DNA from: Acidobacteriota bacterium
GTDB lineage: Bacteria; Acidobacteriota; Terriglobia; Bryobacterales; Bryobacteraceae
Assembly: GCA_018268715.1 (NCBI GenBank)
Contig: JAFDVZ010000008.1
Coordinates: 494,325 to 558,324, forward strand
Direction of reading: 5' to 3'
Length of the DNA: 64,000 bases
In this document: positions 16,201 to 25,895 of the stretch, one piece after another
Numbering within the stretch: position 1 is the stretch's first letter
Layout of the letters: each line of letters starts with the position of its first letter
Notes under the pieces: model-generated
What the model was told of the DNA's origin: nothing
Database searches by the model: none
The model's input: the letters and a program-made list of their open reading frames with translations, nothing else
Program-made: the position numbers and the translations under genes

Positions 16201-18384
16201 ATGCGACGTCCCGCCGCGCTGATCGCGCTCGCGGCCGCCTGGGCGGCCGGGCAAACCGGAAATCAGGACCCGAAATCCGTAATTCTCAAACCGTATGAGA
16301 TGGCGTGGCGCGCCGATAGCGGCGTGCTGGCCGACTTGAGCTTCCTGCTCGACAAGCCCGCCGGCGGCAAGGGATTCGTCAGCGTCCGCGACGGCCACCT
16401 GGCCGACGGAGCGGGCCGTCGCCTTCGCATCTTTGGCGTGAACTTCTCCTTCACCGCCAGCACTCCGGCCAAAGAGGTCGCCCGCGACGTGGCGGCGCAC
16501 CTGGCGCGGTTCGGCGTTAACTGCGTTCGCATCCACCACCTGGACTGGCGCGCTCCCCGAGGAGTCATCGACGCGAAATTCCCCGACAGCCGCCACCTGG
16601 ACCCGGCCGCGCTCGACCGCCTCGATAACTTTGTCGCCGAGCTGAAGAAGGCCGGCGTCTACGTGAACCTGAACCTCAACGTCGCCCGTTCCTTCCAACC
16701 CGCCGACGGAGTGAAGGACGCCGCCCAGCTCGGCTTCGCCAAGGCTGTGACGTACTTTGATCCCCGCATCGTCGAACTCGAGAAGGAGTACGCCCGGACG
16801 CTGCTGACCCACCGCAATCCGTACACCGGCGCCGAGTATCGAAACGAACCCGCCGTCGCCATGGTGGAGATCGTCAACGAGAATTCGCTCATCGAAAGCT
16901 GGAAAGCCGGGCGGCTGCGCGGCCTGGGACCCGATCCCAAACAGGAAGATCGCACCTGGTCCGACATCCCCGCCTCCTACGCCGCCGACCTGACGCGCCT
17001 GTACAACGCCTATCTGGAAAGGCGCCTCGACGCCGCCAGCCTCCGCGCCATCCGCGCCGAAGCCGGCGTGACGGCCGGCGCGCCCGTGCCCCGGCTTGAA
17101 CCCGCCGCGTTCACCGCCGCAAGCGCCCTGCGCTTCTCCACCGAAGCGTCCTTCTACATGGATCTTGAGAACTCGTTCCTCGGCGGCATGTACGCGTTCC
17201 TCAAGCAGGAACTCGGCGTGCGGGTTCCCGTCGTGGGAACCAGCATCCATAATGGCGGGCTGACGCCCTACCCTCTGCTGGCGTCCACCTCGAAGCTCGA
17301 CATGGTGGATTCGCACACCTATTGGCAGCATCCGCGCTTTCTGTCGGACGCTTCCGGCCGCCGCATCGGCTTTGAAATCGGCAACACGCCGGCCGTCAAT
17401 GAACCGGAACGGTCGCCGCTGCTCGCCCTGGCCCGCGTGGCGGTCGCGGGTAAGCCGTTCATGGTGTCGGAAGTGAACCATCCCTACCCGAACGAGTACG
17501 GCGCCGAGGGGGTCCCGCTGCTGGCCGCCTATGCCGCCTTCCAGGACTGGGACGCGATCTTCTGGTACAGCTTCTCGCATTCGCCCGCCGAAACGTGGGA
17601 CAAACCGGCTCTTCCCGGGCACTTTGACATGCGCCAGGATCCCGTGAAGATGACCCAGTGGGCCGCCGCCGCACTGTTGTTCCACACCGCCGCCGTCGCG
17701 CCCGCCCGCACCGTGGTCGAGCGCTCCTATGACCACGCCTCCGTCGTCGAAAGCGTCCGGACGGCCGCCGCCGCCCATGGGCCGTTCTTCACCTCCTGGT
17801 TCCCCGGAACCGTCGCCCTCCGGCACGGCGTCCGCGTAAAGAGCCTCGACGCCCCGCGCCCCACCGCGCCCGTGGCCGCGCCCGCCCCGCCCTATCTTTC
17901 CGACACCGGCCAACTCCGCTGGCTGCTCTCCCCGTCCAGGAAAGGACTCGTCGTGGTGGACGCCGACCGCTGGCAGGCCCTCATCGGCTACCCGAAATCG
18001 CAAAGCGCCGCGCCGTCGAATCTGGGCGCCGACGTGGCGAACGAGTTCTGCTCCATCGCCGTCGGATCGATGGACGGCAAACCCGTCCGGACCTCCGCCC
18101 GCCTGCTGCTGGCGGCCGGCGCCCGCGCGTCCAATGTGGGGATGCAGTGGAATGAGAAGCGCACCGGCAACACCGATTTGGGCCAACCCGGCATGACCAT
18201 CGAACCAGTGACCGGCGTCGTCAAGCTCCGCCTGGACGGCGCCCGGTCGGTGGAGGCGACGCCCCTCGATGGAGCGGGCCGCGCCGGCGGAGCCCCCGTT
18301 CAGGCCTCCCGCTCCGGCGCCGAGTGGGTGCTGCGGATCGGCGAAACGCCCACCCCGTGGTATCTGGTGACGGTCCGTCGCTGA
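16201..18384 (+). CDS. Secreted clan GH-A glycoside hydrolase (GH5-like)
   Basis: 727 residues with a signal peptide (PAALIALAAAWAAGQT). Residues ~60-480 form a cellulase-type TIM barrel: FGVNFSF and FGVNCVRIHHLDW at the start, the acid/base Glu in EIVNENS, and the likely nucleophile Glu in FMVSEVNHPYPNE. WYSFSH is the last barrel strand. The C-terminal ~220 residues are beta-rich and probably hold accessory domains. The substrate is likely a beta-linked plant or microbial glycan, but the subfamily cannot be fixed by eye. A Gfo/Idh/MocA oxidoreductase follows 34 bases later. Confidence 0.75.
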   Translation: MRRPAALIALAAAWAAGQTGNQDPKSVILKPYEMAWRADSGVLADLSFLLDKPAGGKGFVSVRDGHLADGAGRRLRIFGVNFSFTASTPAKEVARDVAAHLARFGVNCVRIHHLDWRAPRGVIDAKFPDSRHLDPAALDRLDNFVAELKKAGVYVNLNLNVARSFQPADGVKDAAQLGFAKAVTYFDPRIVELEKEYARTLLTHRNPYTGAEYRNEPAVAMVEIVNENSLIESWKAGRLRGLGPDPKQEDRTWSDIPASYAADLTRLYNAYLERRLDAASLRAIRAEAGVTAGAPVPRLEPAAFTAASALRFSTEASFYMDLENSFLGGMYAFLKQELGVRVPVVGTSIHNGGLTPYPLLASTSKLDMVDSHTYWQHPRFLSDASGRRIGFEIGNTPAVNEPERSPLLALARVAVAGKPFMVSEVNHPYPNEYGAEGVPLLAAYAAFQDWDAIFWYSFSHSPAETWDKPALPGHFDMRQDPVKMTQWAAAALLFHTAAVAPARTVVERSYDHASVVESVRTAAAAHGPFFTSWFPGTVALRHGVRVKSLDAPRPTAPVAAPAPPYLSDTGQLRWLLSPSRKGLVVVDADRWQALIGYPKSQSAAPSNLGADVANEFCSIAVGSMDGKPVRTSARLLLAAGARASNVGMQWNEKRTGNTDLGQPGMTIEPVTGVVKLRLDGARSVEATPLDGAGRAGGAPVQASRSGAEWVLRIGETPTPWYLVTVRR

Positions 18385-18418
18385 CGCGCTCCCGACGGCG
18401 ATAGAGTGTAGGGAAAGG

Positions 18419-19609
18419 ATGGCTATGCAGACTCACCGAAGAGCGTTCCTGAAAACCGCGGCGGCCGCTCCGCTGATCGTCTCGTCCGGCGCCTGGGGCG
18501 CCAACGACCGCGTCACCTACGGTCTCATCGGGACCGGGAATCGCGGCGGCGGCCTCAACAAACTGTTCCAGAAGGCGGGCGCCCAGTGCGTCGCCCTGTG
18601 CGACGTCTACGCCCCCTATCTTGAAAAGGAGGCCAAGCTCTCGCCCGCCGGGGTGAAGACGCTGGCCCATTATGAGGACCTGCTCGCCCTGCCGGGCCTC
18701 GACGCCGTGGTCATCGCCACGCCCGATCATCAGCACTGGCCGATGCTCAAGGCCGCCCTGGCCGCCGGCAGGGACGTCTACCTGGAAAAGCCGCTGTCGC
18801 TGAACCTCGAACAGAGCGGCGCCATGATCGCCGCCGTCCGTAAGACCGATCGCATCGTCCAGATCGGCATGCAGCGCCGCAGCATGACCTTCATTCATCA
18901 GGCCAAGCAGTTGATCGACGACGGCGCCCTGGGCCAGATCTCCATGGTCCGCGCCATGTGGAACTGGCACTTCACCGAGTGGCTCGACAATTCCCCGCTC
19001 ACCGGCCAGCTCGATTGGAAGCGGTTCCTCGGCAATGCGCCCGACCGTCCCCTCGAACCGCGCCGTTTCCGCTGGTGGCGCGGCTTCTGGGACTACTCCG
19101 GCGGCAACATGACCGACCAGGGCACCCACCTCATGGACGTTGTCCAGTGGATGACCAACTCCGGCCCGCCCCTGTCAGCCATCTGCCAGGGACAGGTGAA
19201 GGCCGCCCCCGGCGCCGAAGTCCCCACCGTGTTTAGCGCCGTCTTCGAATATCCGGACTTCCTGGCCACCTGGACCCTCAACTACCGCACCACCTCTGAA
19301 TTCGACTGGTCCATCCGTTTCCTGGGCGAGAAGGGCTCCATGTTGATGGACCGCCACGGACTCCGCCTGTACGCCGACCCCGGAACCTCGGAAGCGCCCT
19401 GGAGCCAGACCCCTTCCACCGAACCGGTGAAGGAGATTCCGGAAACCGGCGCGGCCGAAGCGCACCAGGCCAACTTCCTGGAATGCGTCCGCTCCCGCAA
19501 GGAGCCCAATTGCCCCATCGAGGTGGCCGCCAAGGCCGTCGCCGGGCCGCACATGGCCAACCTCGCCTACCGCGAAGGCCGCAAAGTGAAGTTCGATTCG
19601 CTGACTTGA
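18419..19609 (+). CDS. Tat-exported Gfo/Idh/MocA family oxidoreductase
   Basis: 396 residues. The N-terminus RRAFLKTAAAAP is a twin-arginine signal, so the enzyme is exported folded with its cofactor. A Rossmann start (YGLIGTGNRGGG) and the family motif EKP (YLEKPLSLN) identify an NAD(P)-dependent sugar or glycoside oxidoreductase. Exported members are common in acidobacteria and planctomycetes and act with DUF1080 proteins on glycosides through 3-keto sugars, which is a reasonable inference for this window with its three DUF1080 genes. Substrate unknown. Confidence 0.88.
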   Translation: MAMQTHRRAFLKTAAAAPLIVSSGAWGANDRVTYGLIGTGNRGGGLNKLFQKAGAQCVALCDVYAPYLEKEAKLSPAGVKTLAHYEDLLALPGLDAVVIATPDHQHWPMLKAALAAGRDVYLEKPLSLNLEQSGAMIAAVRKTDRIVQIGMQRRSMTFIHQAKQLIDDGALGQISMVRAMWNWHFTEWLDNSPLTGQLDWKRFLGNAPDRPLEPRRFRWWRGFWDYSGGNMTDQGTHLMDVVQWMTNSGPPLSAICQGQVKAAPGAEVPTVFSAVFEYPDFLATWTLNYRTTSEFDWSIRFLGEKGSMLMDRHGLRLYADPGTSEAPWSQTPSTEPVKEIPETGAAEAHQANFLECVRSRKEPNCPIEVAAKAVAGPHMANLAYREGRKVKFDSLT

Positions 19610-19656
19610 GCCTTTATTGCTAACACTTTCCACGGCGCCGTCGATGAGCGCAGAAG

Positions 19657-22638
19657 GTGCAGTGGAAGGGCAACACTACGTCGGACCGCCCCCGTCTGGG
19701 ATTTCAGGCGGTCGTGCTCCGGCATCTGATCCTGCTGACGGCGGTTCCGGTCCTCGTGATGGCCGGCGCGGGAGTCTGGTACTATGGCAATCTTCTTGAA
19801 AAGGCCGCCGAGGAGCAACTGACCAGCTCCGCGAGCCACGTTCGCGACCAGTTGGACAACCACCTCGACGTGCACATGCACGCCGTGTCGATCGCCGCGT
19901 TCGGGGTTCGGCACGCCATCCGCCTGGGAGGCCGGGACGCGCTCATCACCTGGCTCGAGCAAATTCAGCGATCCTACCCTGGTTTTCTCACCATGTTGAT
20001 CGCCGATCGCGACGGCGCCGTCATCACCGCCACCCGTCGAGGACGGGGCGCTTTACTCGCCGACGACCCGGGCCGGCGCCTCGCGACGGTGCGCGACCGG
20101 GAGTACTTCCAGAGCCCGATGGCGACCGGTAAACCATTCATCTCGTCCGTATTCCGGGGCCGCGGGCTGGGCAGTGACATGATCGTCGCCATCAGCTCGC
20201 CCTATCTGGACGAATCCGGACAGGTCGCGGGCATCGTGGAAGGCTCCATCGACATCACCCGCATCCCGTTGACGCCCGAACACGGCCCCTTCCGCCCCGC
20301 CGTGGCCGCGCACGACCGGGCTGGCGCGGTAGTGTTCGCGTCGGCGGCGGCGCCAGCCGAATGGGATCGTCTCCGCGAGTCATTGGGAGCAGGAACCCCG
20401 GGCGTAGTTCGAAGGCTCACCGCCCTCCCCGATCCCCAGTTCGCCGTGTCCATGCCGTTGCGTAACGGGAACTGGACGGTGACGGCGACCCAGCCGCTCG
20501 ACGCGGTGGAGCGCCGCTCTCGGACCTTTTACCTGTACGCCTCGGCGTTTCTCGGCCTGGGCCTGATTGTTGTGGGCCGGGCGGCGAGCGCGATCGCCAG
20601 GCGAGTAGCCCAGCCCATCGTCGACATTGCGGCACAGATGCGCCATTATGAGGTCGGCGCCGATTTCTCGGCATCCCCCGCCGACGAATCCGCCACCGCC
20701 GAAATCTGGCACATCCAGCACGAACTGAACCGCCTCGGCGTCCGCCTGCGCGAGTCCTACGACGGGCTGCGATCCGCCCTGCGCGAGCGCGACGACGCCA
20801 ACAAGCAGCTCGAATCCTTGCTCCACAACCTGGACCTCAAGGTCGCCGAGCGCACCGCCGAGCTGGCCGCGAGCCAGGCCCGGTTCGCCCTGGCCGTCAG
20901 CGGCAGCAACGACGGCATCTGGGACTGGAACGTGCAAACCGGCCAGGTGTACTATTCGTCGCGTTGGAAAGGCTCGCTCGGCCTGCCGCCCGACACGGAT
21001 CTCCACGACCTGTCCTCGTGGCTCGCCCTGGCGCATCCCCAGGACGCCGGCCGGCTGGACGCCGAGCTCCGCGCCTACGCCTCCGCCGGCAAGGACCTCT
21101 TCCAGATCGAATACCGCCTGCGGCACGCCGACGGATCCTGGCGTTGGATGCTGTGCCGGGGAGCGGCGCAGCGGGACGAAGAGGGCATGGCGCTCCGCAT
21201 CGCCGGCTCACAGAGCGACATGACGGCGAACAAGCTGGCCGATCCCCTCACCGGCCTCGGCAACCGTCTGGCCATTCTCGAAGGCCTGCAGACGCTCATC
21301 TCCCAGTCGATCGAAAACCCCAGTTGCGGCTATGCGGTGCTGCTCGTCGGGCTAAACCGCTTTAAGCTGATCAACGACACGCTCGGTCACGCGAATGGGG
21401 ACCGTTTGCTGGTGGACGTGGCCCACCGGCTGGGCGCGGCGCTTTCCCGCTCGCCCGAGGCCCGCGGCCAGATCGGACGCATCGGCGGCGACGAGTTCGC
21501 GATCCTGCTCGAATCGCCCGCTCCCGACGTCGTCGACGCCATCGTCGAAGCGGTCCAGGCCGAGGTGGGGCAGCCCTTCCACCCCTCCGGTTCGCCCATC
21601 ATGCTCACCGTCAGCATGGGCATCGCTCATTGGCGCCCCGGCTATCGCCTGGCCGAACAGGTCCTGCGCGACGCCGACACGGCCATGTACAACGCCAAGA
21701 CGCGCGGCGTCGCCATGGCGGCCTTTGACGACGACATGCGCGCCAGCGCCCTGCGCCGCCTGGAGATCGAAAACACCCTGCGCCCGGGCCTCGAGCGCGG
21801 CGAATTCATCGTCTACTACCAGCCGCAGGTGTCGCTGCAAACCGGCCGCCTGTTCGGCATGGAGGCGCTGGTGCGATGGCGCCATCCCGTCCGGGGCATG
21901 ATCCCCCCCATGGAGTTCATCCCGGTGGCCGAAGAGACCGGCCTCATCCAACCGCTGGGCCGCTGGATCCTGCGCGAAGCCTGCGCGCAGCTGGCCCGCT
22001 GGCGCTCGCTGCCGGGCGCCGGGGAGCTCAAGGTCAGCGTGAATCTTTCGGGACGCCAGCTAGCCGAACACGACCTGCCGGGCGTCGTCCGCCAGATCCT
22101 CGACGAGACCGGCCTGCCCGGCTCGAGCCTCCATCTCGAGGTCACCGAAAGCGTGGTGGCCGAGGACCCGGCGGCGGCGCTCGCCATCCTGAACGCCCTC
22201 GCCGCCATGGAAATCGGCCTGGAGGTGGACGACTTCGGCACCGGCTACTCCTCGCTCAGCCAGCTCCACCGCATGCCCTTCCAAACGCTGAAGATCGACC
22301 GCGCCTTCATCCAGGCCATCCACACCCAGAGCGACGGGATCAAGCTGGTGAACTCCATCCTGATGCTCGCCCACACGCTCGGAATGCACGTGGTGGCGGA
22401 AGGCATCGAGACGGCCGACGACGTGCTCCAGCTCGCGTTCATGGGCTGCGAACTGGCCCAGGGCTACTACTTCTCGCCCCCTCTCGATCCGGCCCGCATG
22501 CAGGCGTTGCTCGAAGGCCGCGCCGCCCTGCCGCCCTTGCCCTTCGCCACCCAGAGCGAGTTGCTGGCGCTCGGCGCCCAACACCCCGAAATCGCCGCCG
22601 CGGTTGACATTCACGCGCTGGGCCTGATGACACGATAA
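19657..22638 (+). CDS. Membrane-bound GGDEF/EAL protein, probably a c-di-GMP phosphodiesterase
   Basis: 993 residues from GTG. A first membrane helix (~20-45), a periplasmic dCACHE-like sensor (~50-285), a second helix (~290-312), HAMP-like and coiled-coil segment, a PAS domain (~405-525), GGDEF (~528-690) and EAL (~705-955). The EAL part keeps the expected residues: EALVRW, VNLSGRQL, LEVTES, DDFGTGYSSL, KIDRAFI, VAEGIET and AQGYYFSPPL. In GGDEF the motif RIGGDEF is present, but the metal-binding DxD strand reads VGLNRFK (Gly565, Asn567), so cyclase activity is doubtful and the net role is likely c-di-GMP breakdown. It is followed by the kinase gene seven bases later. Confidence 0.88.
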   Translation: MQWKGNTTSDRPRLGFQAVVLRHLILLTAVPVLVMAGAGVWYYGNLLEKAAEEQLTSSASHVRDQLDNHLDVHMHAVSIAAFGVRHAIRLGGRDALITWLEQIQRSYPGFLTMLIADRDGAVITATRRGRGALLADDPGRRLATVRDREYFQSPMATGKPFISSVFRGRGLGSDMIVAISSPYLDESGQVAGIVEGSIDITRIPLTPEHGPFRPAVAAHDRAGAVVFASAAAPAEWDRLRESLGAGTPGVVRRLTALPDPQFAVSMPLRNGNWTVTATQPLDAVERRSRTFYLYASAFLGLGLIVVGRAASAIARRVAQPIVDIAAQMRHYEVGADFSASPADESATAEIWHIQHELNRLGVRLRESYDGLRSALRERDDANKQLESLLHNLDLKVAERTAELAASQARFALAVSGSNDGIWDWNVQTGQVYYSSRWKGSLGLPPDTDLHDLSSWLALAHPQDAGRLDAELRAYASAGKDLFQIEYRLRHADGSWRWMLCRGAAQRDEEGMALRIAGSQSDMTANKLADPLTGLGNRLAILEGLQTLISQSIENPSCGYAVLLVGLNRFKLINDTLGHANGDRLLVDVAHRLGAALSRSPEARGQIGRIGGDEFAILLESPAPDVVDAIVEAVQAEVGQPFHPSGSPIMLTVSMGIAHWRPGYRLAEQVLRDADTAMYNAKTRGVAMAAFDDDMRASALRRLEIENTLRPGLERGEFIVYYQPQVSLQTGRLFGMEALVRWRHPVRGMIPPMEFIPVAEETGLIQPLGRWILREACAQLARWRSLPGAGELKVSVNLSGRQLAEHDLPGVVRQILDETGLPGSSLHLEVTESVVAEDPAAALAILNALAAMEIGLEVDDFGTGYSSLSQLHRMPFQTLKIDRAFIQAIHTQSDGIKLVNSILMLAHTLGMHVVAEGIETADDVLQLAFMGCELAQGYYFSPPLDPARMQALLEGRAALPPLPFATQSELLALGAQHPEIAAAVDIHALGLMTR

Positions 22639-22645
22639 GCAACTC

Positions 22646-24343
22646 GTGAGCAACCTCGGGCGATTTCAGATTCTGGCCGAACTCGGCCGCGGCGGCATGG
22701 GGGTGGTTTTCCGCGCCCACGATCCCGACATGGCCCGCGACGTCGCCATCAAGGTGCTCCGCAAGGACACCGCGCTCGGCGACGCCGAAATGCAGGACGC
22801 GGCGCGCCGGTTTGACCGCGAGGCCAAGGCCGCCGGCGGTCTCACCCACCCCAACATCGTGGCGCACTACGAGCGCGGCGACACCGGCGAATGGAAGTTC
22901 ATCGTCATGGAGTTCGTCGAGGGCCGCCCCCTCAACGACCTGATGTCGCGCGACCCCCGGCCCACCGCCGCCGAGTCGCTGGCCATCCTGCGGCAGGTGG
23001 CCTCCGCGCTCGACTACGCCCACGGCCGCGGCGTAATCCATCGCGACATCAAGCCCGCCAACATCCTGGTGCGCTCGGACGGCGCGGCCAAAATCGCCGA
23101 TTTCGGCGTGGCCAAGACCACCGCCCCCGGCGCCGTCACCTCCTGCTCCATGGTCATCGGCAGCCCGCACTACATGGCGCCGGAGCAGATTGAGGCGCGC
23201 GAGGTCACCGGCCGCACCGATCAATGGGCCCTGGCGGTCACCGCCTACGAACTGCTCTCCGGCCGCAAACCGTTCCAGTCGGATTCGGTGGCGGCGCTGT
23301 TCCAGCAGATTTTGGCGGCCGCGCCGCACAGTCCCACCGTCACCGGCGCCTCCTTCAACGCCGCCGTGCAAGGCGTCTTTCAGAAGGCTCTCGACAAGAC
23401 CCCCGCCGCGCGCTTTGAAAGCTGCACCGCGTTTGTCGACGCGCTCGAACAGGCCATCGGCGGCAAGCCCGTTAACAAGCCCGCTCAAGCGCCCACGCGT
23501 CCCCGCCGGGCCTGGGCGTGGTTCGCCGCCGGCGCCGCCGTGCTGGCCTTTGGAGGATTCGCCGCCTGGGACATGACGCGACGTCCCCCCGCCCCCGCTT
23601 CCGCCGCCTCGCCGGTCCACCGGCGGGAGGCCCCGCAATCGGGCGAGGTCCGCAAGAACCTGCGCGACGGCCAGATGTACGTCTGGCTTCCGGCCGGCGC
23701 CTTCCGCATGGGCTGTTCGGCCGGCGACGATCATTGCCAGGGCGACGAGACCCCGCACCAGGTCAGCCTCACCAAGGGCTTCTGGCTCGGCCAGAACGAG
23801 GTTCCCACAAGCGCCTTCAAGCGCTACACCTGGGTGGACGGCGGCCGTCTGCCGGACGCCCCGCCCTTCAACCCGGGCTGGTCGAACGGCGCGCTGCCGG
23901 TGACCAACATCGGCTGGGATGCGGCGTCCAAGTACTGCCGCTGGGCCCAGGGCCGTCTGCCCACCGAAGCCGAGTGGGAGTACGCCGCCCGGGGCGGCTC
24001 TACACAGCCCGCCTACGACGCCATCGACGCCATCGCCTGGCATCAGTCCAACAGCGGCCTGCGCGCCCACGAAACCGGCGCCAAGAAGCCCAACGCCTTC
24101 GGCCTGTTCGACATGCTGGGCAACGTGTGGGAATGGACCGCGGACCGTTACGCCGAACACTATTACGAGCAGAGCCCGGCGCAGGATCCCCGCGGCCCCG
24201 ACCAGGGCGAATACCGCGTCCTGCGTGGCGGCTCCTGGCTGCGGGAAGCGCCGGAGGTCCGCGTCTCGCTGCGCTACGGCCTGCTGCCCGCCAACCCCGA
24301 CCATGGCGTCGGGTTCCGCTGCGCCGCCGACGATCTACCCTGA
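22646..24343 (+). CDS. Ser/Thr protein kinase fused to an FGE-sulfatase-type domain
   Basis: 565 residues from GTG. Kinase domain ~5-265 with GRGGMGVV loop, catalytic VAIKVL lysine, IHRDIKPANIL and IADFGVAK, all complete. A membrane helix lies at ~285-305, so the C-terminal part is outside the cytoplasm. Residues ~335-560 form a formylglycine-generating-enzyme-type domain: WLPAGAFRMGCS, LPVTNIGWDAASKYCRWAQ, RLPTEAEWEYAARGG and GNVWEWTADRY, ending GVGFRCAADDLP. The catalytic Cys pair of true FGE, normally before that last block, is absent. It therefore looks like a sensory or binding domain. The last nine bases overlap the convergent deacetylase-like gene. Confidence 0.9.
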   Translation: MSNLGRFQILAELGRGGMGVVFRAHDPDMARDVAIKVLRKDTALGDAEMQDAARRFDREAKAAGGLTHPNIVAHYERGDTGEWKFIVMEFVEGRPLNDLMSRDPRPTAAESLAILRQVASALDYAHGRGVIHRDIKPANILVRSDGAAKIADFGVAKTTAPGAVTSCSMVIGSPHYMAPEQIEAREVTGRTDQWALAVTAYELLSGRKPFQSDSVAALFQQILAAAPHSPTVTGASFNAAVQGVFQKALDKTPAARFESCTAFVDALEQAIGGKPVNKPAQAPTRPRRAWAWFAAGAAVLAFGGFAAWDMTRRPPAPASAASPVHRREAPQSGEVRKNLRDGQMYVWLPAGAFRMGCSAGDDHCQGDETPHQVSLTKGFWLGQNEVPTSAFKRYTWVDGGRLPDAPPFNPGWSNGALPVTNIGWDAASKYCRWAQGRLPTEAEWEYAARGGSTQPAYDAIDAIAWHQSNSGLRAHETGAKKPNAFGLFDMLGNVWEWTADRYAEHYYEQSPAQDPRGPDQGEYRVLRGGSWLREAPEVRVSLRYGLLPANPDHGVGFRCAADDLP

Positions 24344-25237
24344 GCGGCCCGTCCCGAACAGCTCGAGCGCGGTGCGGAAGGTCTCCGCGTGCGCCTCGGC
24401 GGTCACTTCGATGGGGTTCGAATAGCCGCCGCCCAATGTCACGATGAACGGCGCCCCGTGCGCCCGGGCGGCCGTCATCACCAGTTCATCGCGCCGCCGC
24501 AATCCGGCCGGCGTCAGCGACAGCCGTCCCAGCGCGTCGCTCGCCAGCCCATCCACGCCGGATTGATAGAACACCACCCCGGGCCGGAATTCGAAGACCG
24601 CCGTCAGCGCCCCGGCTAGCCGCTCCAGGTACTCCGCGTCGCCCGCGCCGTCCTCCAGCTCCACGTCCATCGAGCTCCGCTGTTTCCGGAACGGGAAGTT
24701 GTTGCGCCCATGCATCGACAAGGTGAACACGGCCGGATCGCCCTCGAAAATCGCCGCCGTGCCGTCCCCCTGGTGAACGTCCAGGTCCACCACCGCCGCC
24801 CGCTCGACGCCGCGCTCCGCCCTCAGCCACAGGATCGCCGTGGCGATGTCGTTGAACACGCAGAACCCCGCGCCCTCTCCCCGAAATGCGTGGTGCGTGC
24901 CGCCCGCCAGATTCCCGCCCCAGCCCTGGCCAAGCGCGTATTCCGCCGCCGCCATCGTTCCGCCCACCGAGGCGAGCGTCCGCCTCACCAGTCCCTCCGA
25001 CCACGGAAATCCAATCCGGCGCATCGCCGCCGGCGCAACGCTACCGTCGAGAAACCCTCGAACGTAGGCGGGATCGTGCGCCAATTCGACGATCGCCGGA
25101 TCGGCCAGAGGCGCCGGTTCAAACCGGAACCTTCCGTCGCGAGAGAGCCGCTCTCTCAGCAGCCGGTACTTGGATATAGGAAACCTGTGCCCGGGTGGAA
25201 GCGGGATCTCGTGATGGTCGCAGTAATACAGCGTCAA
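24335..25237 (-). CDS. Histone-deacetylase-like (AcuC/HDAC family) amidohydrolase
   Basis: 300 residues started at the TTG 25237, which overlaps the stop of the upstream DUF1080 gene as TTGA. Longer starts would only translate that gene out of frame. Family motifs are present: GGTHHAF with the two active-site histidines, the zinc ligands in VVDLDVHQGDG and SGVDGLASD, and GGGYSNP near the end. It should remove acetyl or acyl groups from amines in the cytoplasm. Bacterial members act on acetylated small molecules or proteins, and the substrate here is unknown. Confidence 0.88.
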   Translation of the reverse strand: MTLYYCDHHEIPLPPGHRFPISKYRLLRERLSRDGRFRFEPAPLADPAIVELAHDPAYVRGFLDGSVAPAAMRRIGFPWSEGLVRRTLASVGGTMAAAEYALGQGWGGNLAGGTHHAFRGEGAGFCVFNDIATAILWLRAERGVERAAVVDLDVHQGDGTAAIFEGDPAVFTLSMHGRNNFPFRKQRSSMDVELEDGAGDAEYLERLAGALTAVFEFRPGVVFYQSGVDGLASDALGRLSLTPAGLRRRDELVMTAARAHGAPFIVTLGGGYSNPIEVTAEAHAETFRTALELFGTGRSG

Positions 25238-25887
25238 CGCTTGGACAGGTCGCGGATCCAGATGTCCTTGAAGCGGTAGTTGCCCTTGCCGCCCGAATGC
25301 AGTTGCAGCGCGATGCCGCCGTCCCAGGCCGAAGGCCGCGGGTCGGTGTAATCCACCATCACCACGCCGTTCAGGCGCGCCACGTAGCGGTTGCCTTCCA
25401 CCTTGAGCAGGTACTCGTTCCAATCGTCGGCGCGCACCACCAGCTCGTTTTCCGGCGACGGCCACACCACCCACCCGCGCCCGACGTCGTAAACGCCCGC
25501 GGTGTGGTGCATCAGCGTGCAGTCGATCTCGAACTGCGGCCCCTGCGACACATCGGCCGTGCCCGGCTTGAAGTCCACGTGGAAGAACACGCCCGAATTG
25601 CCGCCCGTGCCCTCGCATTTGAACTTCAGGCTCAGGTGGAAGTCGGTGTACTTCTTCTCCGTCATCAGGTAGCCGTATTCCTTGGTGATCCCGAAGCCGT
25701 GGATGGCGCCGTCCTCAACGGTCCACTTCTCGTGTCCGATCTCTTTCCATCCGGAAAGATCCTTGCCGTTGAAGATCTTCACCCAGTCTTCACCGGGCGG
25801 GTTGGGCTTGCCCGCGGGCTGAGCCTGGGCGGCCGCGGCCGCGACAAACAGTGCGATGGAAAGGCAAATCGGGAAACGGCGCATCAA
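25234..25887 (-). CDS. Secreted DUF1080 (3-keto-disaccharide hydrolase type) protein
   Basis: 217 residues with a signal peptide ending AAAAAQAQ. It has the family's landmark opening FNGKDLSGWKE, then YTDFHLSLKFKCEG, GNSGVFFHVDF and YRFKDIWIRDLSKR, i.e. a complete concanavalin-like DUF1080 domain. It probably acts in the periplasm on oxidised glycosides. It lies eight bases after the PpiC isomerase gene and its stop overlaps the start of the deacetylase-like gene, so the three form one transcription unit. Confidence 0.88.
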   Translation of the reverse strand: MMRRFPICLSIALFVAAAAAQAQPAGKPNPPGEDWVKIFNGKDLSGWKEIGHEKWTVEDGAIHGFGITKEYGYLMTEKKYTDFHLSLKFKCEGTGGNSGVFFHVDFKPGTADVSQGPQFEIDCTLMHHTAGVYDVGRGWVVWPSPENELVVRADDWNEYLLKVEGNRYVARLNGVVMVDYTDPRPSAWDGGIALQLHSGGKGNYRFKDIWIRDLSKR

Positions 25888-25895
25888 AAAAGCTC

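Noticed and set aside
15946-18186. 746-residue minus-strand open frame
   Set aside because: It is antisense to the glycoside hydrolase, whose domains and signal peptide are clear. The frame itself has low-complexity composition.
22439-24304. 621-residue minus-strand open frame
   Set aside because: It is antisense to the kinase-FGE gene and carries no motif.
22646-24343. FGE-type domain as an active sulfatase-modifying enzyme
   Set aside because: The catalytic cysteine pair is missing, and the domain is tied to a kinase.
24409-24420. GGTTCGAAT resembling a tRNA T-loop
   Set aside because: It lies inside the deacetylase-like coding sequence and has no matching stems.
25238-25618. N-terminal extension of the deacetylase-like protein
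   Set aside because: The extension is the DUF1080 gene read in another frame. The TTG at 25237 is preferred.
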